From: Edaphocola flava
Lineage (GTDB): Bacteria > Bacteroidota > Bacteroidia > Chitinophagales > Chitinophagaceae
DNA: 64,000 bases
Direction: 5' to 3'
NCBI RefSeq assembly: GCF_004118155.1
Contig: NZ_SAIQ01000001.1
Span: 248,001-312,000 of the forward strand
Part shown: positions 41,801-49,957 of the stretch, piece after piece
Layout: each line of letters begins with the position of its first letter
Numbering within the stretch: the first letter of the stretch is position 1
The notes under the pieces: model-generated
The model's database searches: none
Told to the model about the DNA's origin: nothing
Seen by the model: only the letters and a program-made list of their open reading frames with translations
Position numbers and translations under genes: made by a program

Positions 41801-42978
41801 GGTGCCGGATTTGGTGCCGGTGGCGGGTATACACCCGGCGTAGCCCAGATAGGACCGGAAGCAGAGGAAACAATATTTTGTGTGGTTGCGGTCCAGTTGG
41901 TCCCTACATTATTATCCAGAGATGCATTATTCAGCTCTATAGAATAGCCGTAATAAGTACCGGCCGGTGCGGCAGGCCAGCCTGCTGTACCCACCTGATA
42001 GGCAACGGAATCGATAATAGCACCGCTGGCATTTTTGATCACCAGGATGTCGGAGGAAGAACCTAAACCCGCACCCAGCAGGCTATACGTACCACCGCCC
42101 AAAAGGCTGGCCGCTGAAGTTGTATTGGTTGCAAACATTACCTTACCTCCTGCCGGCAGCATCTGCGCGGGGAAGTTGCCGGTTGTACCATTGGTAAAGT
42201 ACAGCCCTGTAAGGTCTGCTGCGGTTGTACCTGCATTATAGACTTCGATCATCTCAATATCATTCGGAGAGTGAATGATCTCGGTGATCACCAGGTTTGG
42301 TAATGGGCTGGTCGTAACCGGGTCACCTTTAACAGTAACCATATCAAAACGCCAGGTACCGCCTGTACCATAGGTACCGGTTGAGGAGCTGGCATTATAT
42401 GCAGTGGAAGAAGGTGCAAAAGCCGCTACTACCCTGAATCCTGCAGTAGCATTATTATTCAGGCCGGTGATGGCTGAAAGGTTAAAAGAACGGCTGTTCC
42501 ATACATCGCCCGATTGTGCAGAAGCCGTATCCACATCTACCCATACCGGATTGGCTACGCTGGCATTCAGTGTATACTGCAGCTGCATATGTGCCGGACC
42601 GGTATTGCTGTGTCGCTGATCGAACGTAAGGCGTATATTCTGATAACCTGCGGTAGAGGCAGAAAATGCGATACCGGCAGTTTTATTGGCTGTGCCCTGT
42701 GTCGGGAAGGTGGTCAGGCCCAAACCAGAATTATCGGCAGTAGCCGGATCTGATGAGCCTCCGTTAGACGCTCCGCTGGCAAAGGAGGCTGCAGTGCCCC
42801 CTGTGGCGGCCATTGTGCCTGTACCCAGCGAAGGACTCATGGTTCCCGTACTGGTATTATTGTCCGGCGTCGGAGAGTTAAAGTTCCATTGGGTAATGTT
42901 GGTCTGTGCAAACAGTGATACTCCGCTCATACAGCTCACTGCCGCCAGCACTACTGATCTGGTCAAAATCTTATTCAT
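38896..42978 (-). CDS. Giant secreted multidomain protein: two lamin-tail domains, Calx-beta, choice-of-anchor I, T9SS type A
   Basis: A 1360-residue exported protein from ATG 42978 (signal peptide TRSVVLAAVSCMSGVSLFAQ). In order: a beta-rich N-domain (~30-225); a lamin-tail domain (~230-395, PNLVITEIIHSPNDIEMIEVYNAG); a bacterial Ig-like domain (~400-480, SATSTSVKFNQAVTAASATN); a second lamin-tail domain (~485-645) closely similar to the first; a Calx-beta-like segment (~655-770). Then a long choice-of-anchor I beta-propeller region (~785-1270) carries FITHDGNKVLTANEGQPKSDYT-like motifs and a DTDGDGDFDE acidic loop. The final ~75 residues are a T9SS type A sorting signal. Choice-of-anchor I proteins are surface proteins, some with phytase or nuclease-like neighbours; no enzymatic motif is firm here. 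Confidence 0.82.
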   Translation of the reverse strand: MNKILTRSVVLAAVSCMSGVSLFAQTNITQWNFNSPTPDNNTSTGTMSPSLGTGTMAATGGTAASFASGASNGGSSDPATADNSGLGLTTFPTQGTANKTAGIAFSASTAGYQNIRLTFDQRHSNTGPAHMQLQYTLNASVANPVWVDVDTASAQSGDVWNSRSFNLSAITGLNNNATAGFRVVAAFAPSSTAYNASSSTGTYGTGGTWRFDMVTVKGDPVTTSPLPNLVITEIIHSPNDIEMIEVYNAGTTAADLTGLYFTNGTTGNFPAQMLPAGGKVMFATNTTSAASLLGGGTYSLLGAGLGSSSDILVIKNASGAIIDSVAYQVGTAGWPAAPAGTYYGYSIELNNASLDNNVGTNWTATTQNIVSSASGPIWATPGVYPPPAPNPAPVVTSFRQNSATSTSVKFNQAVTAASATNTSHYVLNPALAVTAATLSGTDSVVLTHAPLVDGTAYTLAINGVVNANGIANVADTADLIWNQSSPNLVITEIIHSPNNMEMIEVYNAGTTTAALGGLKWAEGTSGNFPVMNLPAGANVVFSTSPNTADTILNVPVIYMLGAGLSSSDDILVIRNSLNQTVDSVHYYAGTNGWPASPAGLYGFSYELTAATLDNNVGANWIVPVNEVNPAPAGGTVRATPGVYPAPAVTPVSGIISFAGSAVAVNEQQLELKIVANIVGGIANPASVDIELVPGGTATSGTDFTMPANLTFNWPAGANNVNDTITVTIANDNIPENAEYFAVRFANPVNVTLPVASANLFTAFILDDDKQAPIATKSDFLNHVTSYQNHTAGNNSAEIVAYDKQSKRLFIANSIGGKIDIVDFHNPANPVAVNSIVINPTYGNINSVATKNGIVVAAVEDLVPENPGKAVFFDTNGVFIKSVTVGAMPDMITFTHDGNKVLTANEGQPKSDYTIDPEGSVSIIDISGGVANLTQSNVSTADFQAFNAQAATLKASGVRIFGPNATVAQDMEPEYITIAADNSKAWVTCQENNAIAVIDLATSTITDVLPLGTKDHSLVKNALDVNDQSDSIALANWPIKGLYMPDAIASYSVNGQTYLVTANEGDAREYNAYAEVVRLGAATYTLDPVVFPNAAFLKANLGRLNVTTASGDTDGDGDFDEIHAFGSRSFSIWNGTTGALVSDNGQDFELITAQHPQYHAVFNASNSNNTFKNRSDDKGPEPEGVAVAKIGDKHYAFIALERTGGCMAYDITNPAAPVFVDYKNTRNLATYGGDNGAEGIIYIDSVSSPTGKPYVILANEVSSSLSIYEVKPFLPTTTGSVAAATFCYAFPNPATAEVNLLVEGAVKNAAIQVMDITGKVILEDHMNGNLKTLNLQSVPAGAYFIQYKDAQRSGTVKVQKL

Positions 42979-43093
42979 GGTTACAAAATTGATAATCCGC
43001 AAATATGCCAGTGCAGTGTTACATCAATATGTACTCAGAATTATGTTATTATGAATATTCTGAAAACAAATTGGAATGAAAGGAAGGAGAACA

Positions 43094-43126
43094 AAAAAAT
43101 CCCCGGAAATGATCCGGGGATTTTTT
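43094..43126 (-). terminator. hppD terminator
   Basis: A 14-bp stem (arms aaaaaatccccgga and complement) with a 5-base loop lies 21 bp past the hppD stop. In minus-strand reading it ends in a run of T. Confidence 0.86.
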
Positions 43127-43147
43127 ATTGTATGTTTAAGATAAAGA

Positions 43148-44278
43148 TTACAGGTTACCTCTTTTCGCCTGCTCTCTTTCGATGCTTTCAAATAATGCTT
43201 TGAAGTTACCAGCACCGAAGCTTTGCGCTCCGTGACGCTCGATAATTTCGAAGAACAGTGTAGGACGGTCTTCTACCGGTTTGGTGAAGATCTGCAACAG
43301 GTAACCTTCTTCATCGCGGTCTACCAGGATGCCTAAAGACTGTAATTTTTTGATATCCTCGTCGATTGATCCTACGCGCTCAGGCAGCATTTCATAATAT
43401 GCTTCCGGCGGTGCACTCAGGAATTCTACACCTCTTGCTTTCAGATCTGTAACCGTTTTTACGATGTCTTTAGTTGCAACAGCAATGTGTTGTACACCTT
43501 CTCCTTCGTAATAATCCAGGTACTCTTCGATCTGAGATTTTTTCTTACCTTCTGCAGGCTCGTTGATCGGGAATTTTGCAAAACCGTTACCATTGCTCAT
43601 TACTTTACTCATCAGCGCAGAGTATTCGGTATTGATTTGCTTATCATCAAAAGACAGGATGTTTACAAATCCCATTACTTCTTCATACCATTTTACGGTA
43701 GGCAGCATTCTGTTCCAGTCTACATTACCTACGCAGTGGTCTACGTATAATAAACCAGCATCTTCCGGTTTATAAGCGCTTTCCCATGCTTCGTAACCCG
43801 GCATGAATGTACCTTTATAATTTTTACGCTCGATGAACATGTGTACGGTCTCACCATAAGTATAGATACCGCTCATGCGTACTTCGCCATGCTCATCGGT
43901 CAGTGTAATCGGCTCCTGATAAGGGCGAGCACCTCTTTTTGTAGTTTCTTCAAATGCACTGTATGCATCATCTACCCACAGGGCCAGCACTTTTACACCA
44001 TCTCCGTGTTTTTTTACATGCTCAGAGATCGGGTGATCCGATTTCAGGGCAGTAGTCAGCACCAGGCGTATTTTACCCTGCTGTAATACATAAGAAGCTC
44101 TGTCGCGTACACCGGTTTCAGGACCAGCATAGGCTACGGACTGAAAACCGAAAGCTGTTTTATAATAGTGGGCAGCCTGCTTGGCATTACCTACATAAAA
44201 CTCGATATAATCTGTACCGTTGATCGGTAAGAAATCCTGCGCTTTGGCAATTTTCTGTGCAAATGTTTCTGTGGACAT
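43148..44278 (-). CDS. hppD: 4-hydroxyphenylpyruvate dioxygenase
   Basis: A 376-residue non-heme iron dioxygenase that turns 4-hydroxyphenylpyruvate into homogentisate in tyrosine breakdown. The iron ligands are visible: H181 (YVDHCVGNV), H264 (QHIAVATK) and E344 (LFFEIIERHG). The C-terminal ERHGAQSFGAGNFKALFE segment is the family tail. ATG 44278 is chosen so that the protein starts about 20 residues before the first domain, as usual. No homogentisate 1,2-dioxygenase gene adjoins it; the gene upstream is a TPR membrane protein. A -7 box TACATTTG with a TTGC 22 bp further upstream makes a fair promoter. Confidence 0.94.
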   Translation of the reverse strand: MSTETFAQKIAKAQDFLPINGTDYIEFYVGNAKQAAHYYKTAFGFQSVAYAGPETGVRDRASYVLQQGKIRLVLTTALKSDHPISEHVKKHGDGVKVLALWVDDAYSAFEETTKRGARPYQEPITLTDEHGEVRMSGIYTYGETVHMFIERKNYKGTFMPGYEAWESAYKPEDAGLLYVDHCVGNVDWNRMLPTVKWYEEVMGFVNILSFDDKQINTEYSALMSKVMSNGNGFAKFPINEPAEGKKKSQIEEYLDYYEGEGVQHIAVATKDIVKTVTDLKARGVEFLSAPPEAYYEMLPERVGSIDEDIKKLQSLGILVDRDEEGYLLQIFTKPVEDRPTLFFEIIERHGAQSFGAGNFKALFESIEREQAKRGNL

Positions 44279-44320
44279 GATATATGTATATAATTTATTA
44301 TCTAATCTGATTTTATGCTC

Positions 44321-44354
44321 CAAATGTAGCATTTTTTTACAAATGCTTAGGCAA
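44321..44354 (-). promoter_or_regulatory. Candidate hppD promoter, TTGC-N22-TACATTTG
   Basis: In minus-strand reading, TTGC (44354-44351) and TACATTTG (44328-44321) are separated by 22 bp, upstream of the hppD ATG by 42 bp. The -7 box fits well; the -33 element is only partial and overlaps the end of the upstream gene. Confidence 0.5.
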
Positions 44355-44856
44355 GAAGCTGCTGCATCTTCTGTATTTCCGGCATCAGTTGTGGTTGTAC
44401 TTTAAGGCCTTTCATCCGTTGCAGGTAACTACGGGCCTGCTCTTTATTACCATTGATCACTGCCATATCTGCCAGGGCCAGTAAGGATACAGCCTTATCA
44501 TGCTCTACACTTAAGCCCAGGTCCAGCGCCATTTCGAATAGATTTCTGGCTGTGCCGAAATCATCCTTCTCTCTTGCCAGGTAGGCTTGTATATAATAAT
44601 AGTATGCCTTTCTGCTTTTCAGGAGGCGTTCCGGCTTTTTGGTCATGGCCAGGATCTGTTCTGCCTCTTCCAGCTGTCCCTTACGCATACGGTTCAGTGC
44701 GAGGAATACGGTACCCATCATATAATACCCCCAAAGTAAGGCAAGGGAAATTAACGTGGCCAGCACCAGCAGGAGCTTGATATTAAAAACAGACGCTATG
44801 ATGGCAACAATCACGCAAAGCAGCAGCAATGCAAACCGGACAACGGGTGTAAACAC
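44347..44856 (-). CDS. Membrane protein with TPR-like repeats
   Basis: A 169-residue protein. Two transmembrane helices occupy about 6-24 and 28-50 (FALLLLCVIVAIIASVF, LLVLATLISLALLWGYY). The C-terminal part is helical with TPR-like units (AEQILAMTKKPERLLKSRKAYYYYIQAYLAREKDDFGTARNLFEMALDLGL). It may be an adaptor for protein complexes at the inner membrane. The gene is monocistronic or co-transcribed with hppD, whose promoter lies at its 3' end. No specific family recognised. Confidence 0.7.
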   Translation of the reverse strand: MFTPVVRFALLLLCVIVAIIASVFNIKLLLVLATLISLALLWGYYMMGTVFLALNRMRKGQLEEAEQILAMTKKPERLLKSRKAYYYYIQAYLAREKDDFGTARNLFEMALDLGLSVEHDKAVSLLALADMAVINGNKEQARSYLQRMKGLKVQPQLMPEIQKMQQLLA

Positions 44857-44923
44857 AGTAAAATAAAATTTGGGCTACAAAGATAATGATATTTATAAAG
44901 TTTGTCATTAAAATGACAACAGT

Positions 44924-46405
44924 CTAAGGTTCGTAATCCAGCGGTAATTGTTTATCCAGTTTTTCGTAAGACCAGTACCCTTCCAGAAATAAGGCATAAG
45001 GCGGGTAATAGTTGCCATTGTCCTGAACCAGCACCTCATCGGTATCGCGCAGGGTAATGATACTCTTCTGCTCTTTCGGAATAGGGGAAGCAAAAGGAGA
45101 CTTCCGTTTCAGGTATGGCCACTCCTCTTTTTCCAGCAGGTAAGTCACCTGCAAGTATTTTTTGAAAGCTAGTGCTACCTCCGGGCTATCTGTGGCCACA
45201 CGGAAAGAATCTGTAGGCAAGGGTGCGCTATATACAATATCAATCAGGTTAGGTGGGCTTTTAACCAGCGGTTTTTTAGGCCCCAGCTCGCCGCTGACCA
45301 GCTGTATCTCTGCCATTGTCGCCTGCCTCATACTATCCTGTGGAGACAAGCGGCTATAATCATAGTACTTAACCATATACAGTTCTCGCTGGGCGGTTCG
45401 CTCTATAAAATAATGATGGTTTGTTGCCTTCACTGTATCTTTCAGGGGCAGGGGAAAATGTATGGCGTTTTGCTGTGTATCCTTATCCATCCATTCTTTT
45501 AAGGCCATGAAGAATGGTACAATGCGCTGTGTATCTACCCCGGGGTGAGACAGCATTTTGGTAGCCAGCTTCTTAATGTCATTAGCATTTCGGGTATTGA
45601 GGCTATCTGACCACAGGGAAACGTAACGCCCGTAATCTTTTCCGTCTATCCGCTCCATTACATTCACCACAAAACCCTCTTCTGTACATTTGTTACGGTA
45701 CACAGCACGCATAAAATGATTAATCGATCCACGATAGGCATCCTGACGGTTTTGAGCCACTCTGGCCTGTCGTTTTTTGCTCTTTATATCCATTGGGGTG
45801 TAGCGGGCCGATCCAGAAAAGAATACCGTGCGGTCTTTATAACTCCTGGAGAAATCCATCAGGTCATAATTAATAATATAGCCCAGCTGCTTGTGTTTAA
45901 TGATCAGGGGTGCAGAGGCCTGTACATACAAGGTCTGTAGTTCTTTGTCGTAGCGAAATGTAAGCACCTCTTTATTGACCAGCACACATTGTTCACTCCA
46001 TTCTGAATAACCGAGAAATGCATCAAGAAAGTCTTCCCCGAAACGGGCCCATCCTTTTTCTATAGGGGCCAGCACTTTTACCTCCTGCAGTTCATTATCC
46101 CTGACTGCCAAAGAAATATTGATCTCCTCCGGACCGGTGGAGGTAATATTTACTATCCTGGATTCGTAACCTACAGACTGAAAAGCCAGATCTGCGGGCA
46201 AGGTCCCGTTATATTGAAGTGTAAAGCGCCCGTCTTTACCGGTTGTAGTGCCGATAGTGGAGTAATTGATGTAGACGGCACAGCCGGCAACCGGTGCCCC
46301 ATCCTTCGCATCCACCACTCTGCCGTATAATTGTTTGGCCCAGATATGATTACTAAATAGAAAACATAAAATAATGATTGGTAAAAACTTAAATTGTTTT
46401 TTCAT
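44924..46405 (-). CDS. Secreted protein with carboxypeptidase-regulatory-like N-terminal domain
   Basis: A 493-residue exported protein from ATG 46405 (signal peptide FKFLPIIILCFLFSNHIWAK). Residues 25-110 form a carboxypeptidase-D regulatory-like domain (YGRVVDAKDGAPVAGCAVYIN ... GRFTLQYNGTLPADLAFQSVGYE), common in outer membrane and surface proteins of Bacteroidota. The remaining ~380 residues have no firm family match; the pattern (YRNKCTEEGFVVNVMERID, YDYSRLSPQDSM) suggests a periplasmic or surface domain. It may relate to the DUF5686-type family, but this is uncertain. It is a single gene, divergent from ddl. Confidence 0.7.
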   Translation of the reverse strand: MKKQFKFLPIIILCFLFSNHIWAKQLYGRVVDAKDGAPVAGCAVYINYSTIGTTTGKDGRFTLQYNGTLPADLAFQSVGYESRIVNITSTGPEEINISLAVRDNELQEVKVLAPIEKGWARFGEDFLDAFLGYSEWSEQCVLVNKEVLTFRYDKELQTLYVQASAPLIIKHKQLGYIINYDLMDFSRSYKDRTVFFSGSARYTPMDIKSKKRQARVAQNRQDAYRGSINHFMRAVYRNKCTEEGFVVNVMERIDGKDYGRYVSLWSDSLNTRNANDIKKLATKMLSHPGVDTQRIVPFFMALKEWMDKDTQQNAIHFPLPLKDTVKATNHHYFIERTAQRELYMVKYYDYSRLSPQDSMRQATMAEIQLVSGELGPKKPLVKSPPNLIDIVYSAPLPTDSFRVATDSPEVALAFKKYLQVTYLLEKEEWPYLKRKSPFASPIPKEQKSIITLRDTDEVLVQDNGNYYPPYALFLEGYWSYEKLDKQLPLDYEP

Positions 46406-46510
46406 AAAGAAAAGCATCTTTTTTCAGGCAAATTCAAATATACAATATTATATCACTAATTAATGAGTACGTCTTCCGGATTAGTTAGCAAAAAGTAGGA
46501 TCAATTTAAT

Positions 46511-46518
46511 TACCTTTG
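46511..46518 (+). promoter_or_regulatory. Candidate ddl -7 box TACCTTTG
   Basis: TACCTTTG lies 35 bp upstream of the ddl ATG and fits TAnnTTTG. No convincing TTTG at -33 is visible. Confidence 0.5.
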
Positions 46519-46552
46519 GCATTCTTATTACACACACGATCTATTGAGTATA

Positions 46553-47542
46553 ATGAAAAAAAACATTGCCCTTGTAGCCGGCGGCTATAGTGAAGAACAT
46601 ATCATTTCTATCGGCTCTGCCGCAACAATTGAAAAACACCTGAATGCAGATAAATACGCTGTATACAAAATAATCATTACCAAAGAAAGCTGGTATCATG
46701 AATATAATGGTCAGCAGGTTTCTGTAGACAAGAACGATTTTTCACTGAACCTGGATGGTCAGAAGATCAACTTTGATGCGGTTTTTATCGCTATTCACGG
46801 TACGCCTGGTGAGGATGGTAAGCTGCAGGGCTACTTCGATATGATCGGCCTGCCTTATACAACCTGCAATGCGATTGTGTCTGCGGTAACCTTTAATAAG
46901 AGCTTCTGTAATAAGGTAGTTAATGATTTCGATGTCGTAAAGATTGCCAAATCGGTACACTTATTTAAAGAAGATTCTTATTCGCTCGGTTCTATCCTGG
47001 AGAAGGTACAATTACCGGTATTCGTAAAACCTAATGAAGGTGGTTCCAGCATTGCCACGACCAAAGTGTCTAAAGTGGAAGACTTACAAGGTGCTATAGA
47101 AGCCGTATTTAAAGTAGACACACAGGCACTGATCGAAGAATATATTGAAGGTCGTGAGCTGACTATGGGTGTATACCGCATAGGCAACGATATCTATACC
47201 CTGCCTCCTACCGAGATCATTTCCAAAAACGAGTTCTTTGACTATGCGGCAAAGTATAATAATGAAAGTGATGAGATCACACCGGCACAGATTACGGATG
47301 ATATACTGACTACACTGCAGGATAAGGCTAAAGTGATTTTCCTGCGACTGAACTGTAAAGGTTTTGTACGCATGGACTTTATCCTGAACAAGCACAACCA
47401 GGAATTATATTTCCTGGAGGTTAATACTATGCCGGGACAAAGTGAGCGCAGCCTGATTCCGCAACAGGTGCGTGCTGCCGGAATGGAGCTCAGCGACTTC
47501 TATGAACAAATGCTGGAGGAGTGCCTGCGCAATAAAAAATAA
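46553..47542 (+). CDS. ddl: D-alanine--D-alanine ligase
   Basis: A 329-residue ATP-grasp ligase that makes D-Ala-D-Ala for peptidoglycan in the cytoplasm. It has the N-terminal GGYSEEHIISIGSA motif, the HGTPGEDGKLQGYFDMIGLPYT segment, ATP-grasp residues (VFVKPNEGGSSIATTKV), and the C-terminal FLEVNTMPGQSERSLIPQQ with Mg-binding Asp/Glu/Asn. The ATG at 46553 is preferred over an upstream GTG-like start because the protein then begins MKKNIALVAGG. It is followed 41 bp later by a PASTA-domain gene. Confidence 0.95.
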   Translation: MKKNIALVAGGYSEEHIISIGSAATIEKHLNADKYAVYKIIITKESWYHEYNGQQVSVDKNDFSLNLDGQKINFDAVFIAIHGTPGEDGKLQGYFDMIGLPYTTCNAIVSAVTFNKSFCNKVVNDFDVVKIAKSVHLFKEDSYSLGSILEKVQLPVFVKPNEGGSSIATTKVSKVEDLQGAIEAVFKVDTQALIEEYIEGRELTMGVYRIGNDIYTLPPTEIISKNEFFDYAAKYNNESDEITPAQITDDILTTLQDKAKVIFLRLNCKGFVRMDFILNKHNQELYFLEVNTMPGQSERSLIPQQVRAAGMELSDFYEQMLEECLRNKK

Positions 47543-47583
47543 TTTACCTTAGCACTCGCATTATAAGATCAAAAATATAATTG

Positions 47584-48375
47584 ATGAAAAAACTGTTTCG
47601 TTCGTTCTGGTTCAATCTGCTGGTGATCATCGGTATCTGCTTCGCGCTGTACTTTGCATTTTTTGCATCGCTCAGCCTGATGACCAAACACGGAGACGCC
47701 ACTACTGTACCGAACCTGAAAGGAAAAAATGCTGCAGAGGCAATAAAAGTGCTGGAACAGCAGGGCTTTAAAATAAATATTGACTCTATCTTCGATCCTA
47801 CAAAAAAAGCACTGGAGATACTGGATGTGCAACCGGTGCAGGGCTCTACTGTAAAACCGGGCCGTACTATATTCCTGCTGGTGAATAAAACGTATGCACC
47901 GGAAGTGGAGATGCCTAACCTGGTCAACCTTTCTTTCCGTAGTGCGGTGCTGATCCTGGAAAGCAATAAACTGGTGCTGGGTGATACACTCTTTAAACCG
48001 GATATGGCTAAGGATGCCGTATTACAGCAACTGATCAATGGTGTTGCCATCAAACCAGGGCAAAAAGTGCGCCAGGGTTCCCGTATTGACCTGGTGGTAG
48101 GCTCGGGCCTCAGCAATGTCAGTGTCAATGTACCGAACCTGATCAATGTTCCGTACCGCGATGCAATCAAAATACTGCAGGAAAATAATATTTTCATTAC
48201 TGAAGTATGGGATGGTGCCATTTCCGATTCCAATACAGCTGTTGTATACTTCCAGATGCCTACTGCACGCAACGAGCAGGGCTACCCTAACACGATCCTG
48301 GAAGGAGAAAATATGGATATACGTATCCGTCAGCAACCACTGGAAATAGAGGCGCAAAACGAAAATCCTGAATAA
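47584..48375 (+). CDS. PASTA-domain membrane protein without kinase domain
   Basis: A 263-residue protein. One N-terminal transmembrane helix (about 8-28, FWFNLLVIIGICFALYFAFFA) is followed by three PASTA domains: roughly 40-105 (TVPNLKGKNAAEAIKVLEQQGF), 108-180 (EMPNLVNLSFRSAVLILESNKL) and 183-250 (NVPNLINVPYRDAIKILQENNI). The C-terminus is acidic. PASTA domains bind muropeptides or peptidoglycan. Here they are attached only to a membrane anchor, with no Ser/Thr kinase or penicillin-binding domain. Placed directly behind ddl, it may sense or bind cell wall. The listed start is the ATG at 47584; a TTG one codon earlier is not preferred. Confidence 0.85.
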   Translation: MKKLFRSFWFNLLVIIGICFALYFAFFASLSLMTKHGDATTVPNLKGKNAAEAIKVLEQQGFKINIDSIFDPTKKALEILDVQPVQGSTVKPGRTIFLLVNKTYAPEVEMPNLVNLSFRSAVLILESNKLVLGDTLFKPDMAKDAVLQQLINGVAIKPGQKVRQGSRIDLVVGSGLSNVSVNVPNLINVPYRDAIKILQENNIFITEVWDGAISDSNTAVVYFQMPTARNEQGYPNTILEGENMDIRIRQQPLEIEAQNENPE

Positions 48376-48433
48376 GTTAGGATTGCTCAGAATTATCATT
48401 ATATTTACACTGTTAATTATTTTTTTAAGAGAT

Positions 48434-48913
48434 ATGAAAAAGATTTTACTTGCTACAATAGGTGCAGCTTTGTTTCTGACTTCCTGTGAAGATGAGCCAA
48501 AGATTAACATTTCTTACGAAAAGGCATTGATGGACAAGCACTGGATCCTTACTGACGTCAAAGTAAACTCTAATGTAAAAGTTCCTACTAATACCTGGAC
48601 CAGCACTTTCGGCAGTATTCCTCCATGTGTAAAGGATAATAAGTGGTATTTCCCTTCTACATCAGATCTCTCTGTTTTCGAGCACTGGACCAAATGTTCT
48701 CCTTCAGATCCGGACCTGAGAAGCCTGTTCTATAACATTCAGAATGAGAATTATATCAAGATATATTCCAACAAAGCTAATGTAGATGGTTCTATCGTAG
48801 TAAAGGGAGATTTCAAACTGGTTGATATCAAAACCTTCACTATTGATGAGCGTAAAGACGTAAGCTCTACAGTTACAACAAGTACGATCTACACTTATTC
48901 TAAAGAAGAGTAA
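48434..48913 (+). CDS. Putative lipoprotein, lipocalin-like
   Basis: A 159-residue protein with lipoprotein signal MKKILLATIGAALFLTSC (lipidated C18). The rest has a compact beta-rich pattern that starts with EKALMDKHWILTDVKVNSNV, a type seen in small Bacteroidota lipocalin-like lipoproteins. It includes paired cysteines (IPPCVKDNKWYF, WTKCSPSD) that could form a disulfide. It lies 58 bp behind the PASTA gene, and a hairpin follows. It likely sits in the outer membrane facing the periplasm. Function unknown. Confidence 0.75.
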   Translation: MKKILLATIGAALFLTSCEDEPKINISYEKALMDKHWILTDVKVNSNVKVPTNTWTSTFGSIPPCVKDNKWYFPSTSDLSVFEHWTKCSPSDPDLRSLFYNIQNENYIKIYSNKANVDGSIVVKGDFKLVDIKTFTIDERKDVSSTVTTSTIYTYSKEE

Positions 48914-48942
48914 GCTGGTAATGGTTTAAAATATTTATATTT

Positions 48943-48980
48943 GAATAAGGGTTTGTCTGTAATAAGATAAACCCTTATTC
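48943..48980 (+). terminator. Hairpin after the lipoprotein gene
   Basis: A 12-bp stem (gaataagggttt/aaacccttattc), extended by a few inner pairs, lies 30 bp past the stop codon. No T tract follows on the plus strand, so its terminator strength is uncertain. Confidence 0.5.
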
Positions 48981-49008
48981 AATAGTGCGAATTCCAAGAT
49001 TTCCAGAC

Positions 49009-49902
49009 ATGCAACAGAGCTCTGCCAGGTTTTACCCCTACACCGTACACTACTGCCCTATCCTGTTCAATTCAGTTACCATTGCCTATTGCGATGAAGG
49101 TCCTGCAGATGCCCCTGTACTCCTGTTCATTCACGGACTGGGACATAATTTTTCAGCATGGCAGCGCAATATTTCTTATCTGAAACAGTATTATCGCTGT
49201 ATCGCGATAGACCTTCCCGGCAACGGAAGCTCATCCCGCGCGATGGACTACCCTTACAGTATGCACTTTTTTGCCTCCTGTATCAAAGAGCTCATCCATG
49301 AACTGGGACTGGAGCGGGTATACCTTTGCGGCCATTCTATGGGCGGACAGATCGCTTTTACGCTGGCCGCACAGAACATGCCACAGGTCAAAGGCCTGGT
49401 GCAATGTGCACCGGCCGGTATAGAAACCTTTAATGACTGGGAACGGTCTTTGTACAAAAGCACTATGGCGCTGGTAGATATGCTGAGCTCGGAAGAGAAT
49501 AGCTTACGCAAGGCGATTCAGAATAGTTTTTACATTCTTTCTACAGATATTCAACCGTTTATTCATAACCTCCTGGAGCAGTTGCAACTGCATCCGAAAG
49601 AGCATTACCGTAAAATGATGGAAGCCTGTATAGGCGCTATGCTGGACGAACCGGTCAGTGATCGGTTTGCTGATATAGCAGTACCGGTATATATTTTATT
49701 CGGAGAGAAAGACGGGCTCATTCCCAACCGGTTTATTCATCCGGTCTCGGTACGGCAGCTGGTGTTGTCGGCACAGCCTTCTTTCCGTGCTTTGCAGTAT
49801 GAAATTATACCCCGCTGCGGGCATTTCGTTCAATGGGAGAAAGCCGCAGATGTCAATCATTATATCCACAGCTTTATTAAAGAACAGGAGCAGAAAAACT
49901 AA
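49009..49902 (+). CDS. Alpha/beta hydrolase
   Basis: A 297-residue alpha/beta hydrolase from ATG 49009 (a GTG at 48985 would add eight residues). The nucleophile elbow is GHSMGG, the acid is in LFGEKDGLIPN, and the catalytic His is in IPRCGHFVQWEKA. HGLGHNFSAWQRN holds the oxyanion residues. No signal peptide is seen, so it is probably cytoplasmic. It is a general hydrolase, and the substrate cannot be named. The next gene (ABC ATPase) starts 55 bp later. Confidence 0.88.
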   Translation: MQQSSARFYPYTVHYCPILFNSVTIAYCDEGPADAPVLLFIHGLGHNFSAWQRNISYLKQYYRCIAIDLPGNGSSSRAMDYPYSMHFFASCIKELIHELGLERVYLCGHSMGGQIAFTLAAQNMPQVKGLVQCAPAGIETFNDWERSLYKSTMALVDMLSSEENSLRKAIQNSFYILSTDIQPFIHNLLEQLQLHPKEHYRKMMEACIGAMLDEPVSDRFADIAVPVYILFGEKDGLIPNRFIHPVSVRQLVLSAQPSFRALQYEIIPRCGHFVQWEKAADVNHYIHSFIKEQEQKN

Positions 49903-49957
49903 ATAAACTATATTTGCCCATTCTAAATTGCTATCAATACCCGCCCCCCGAAGGTTT

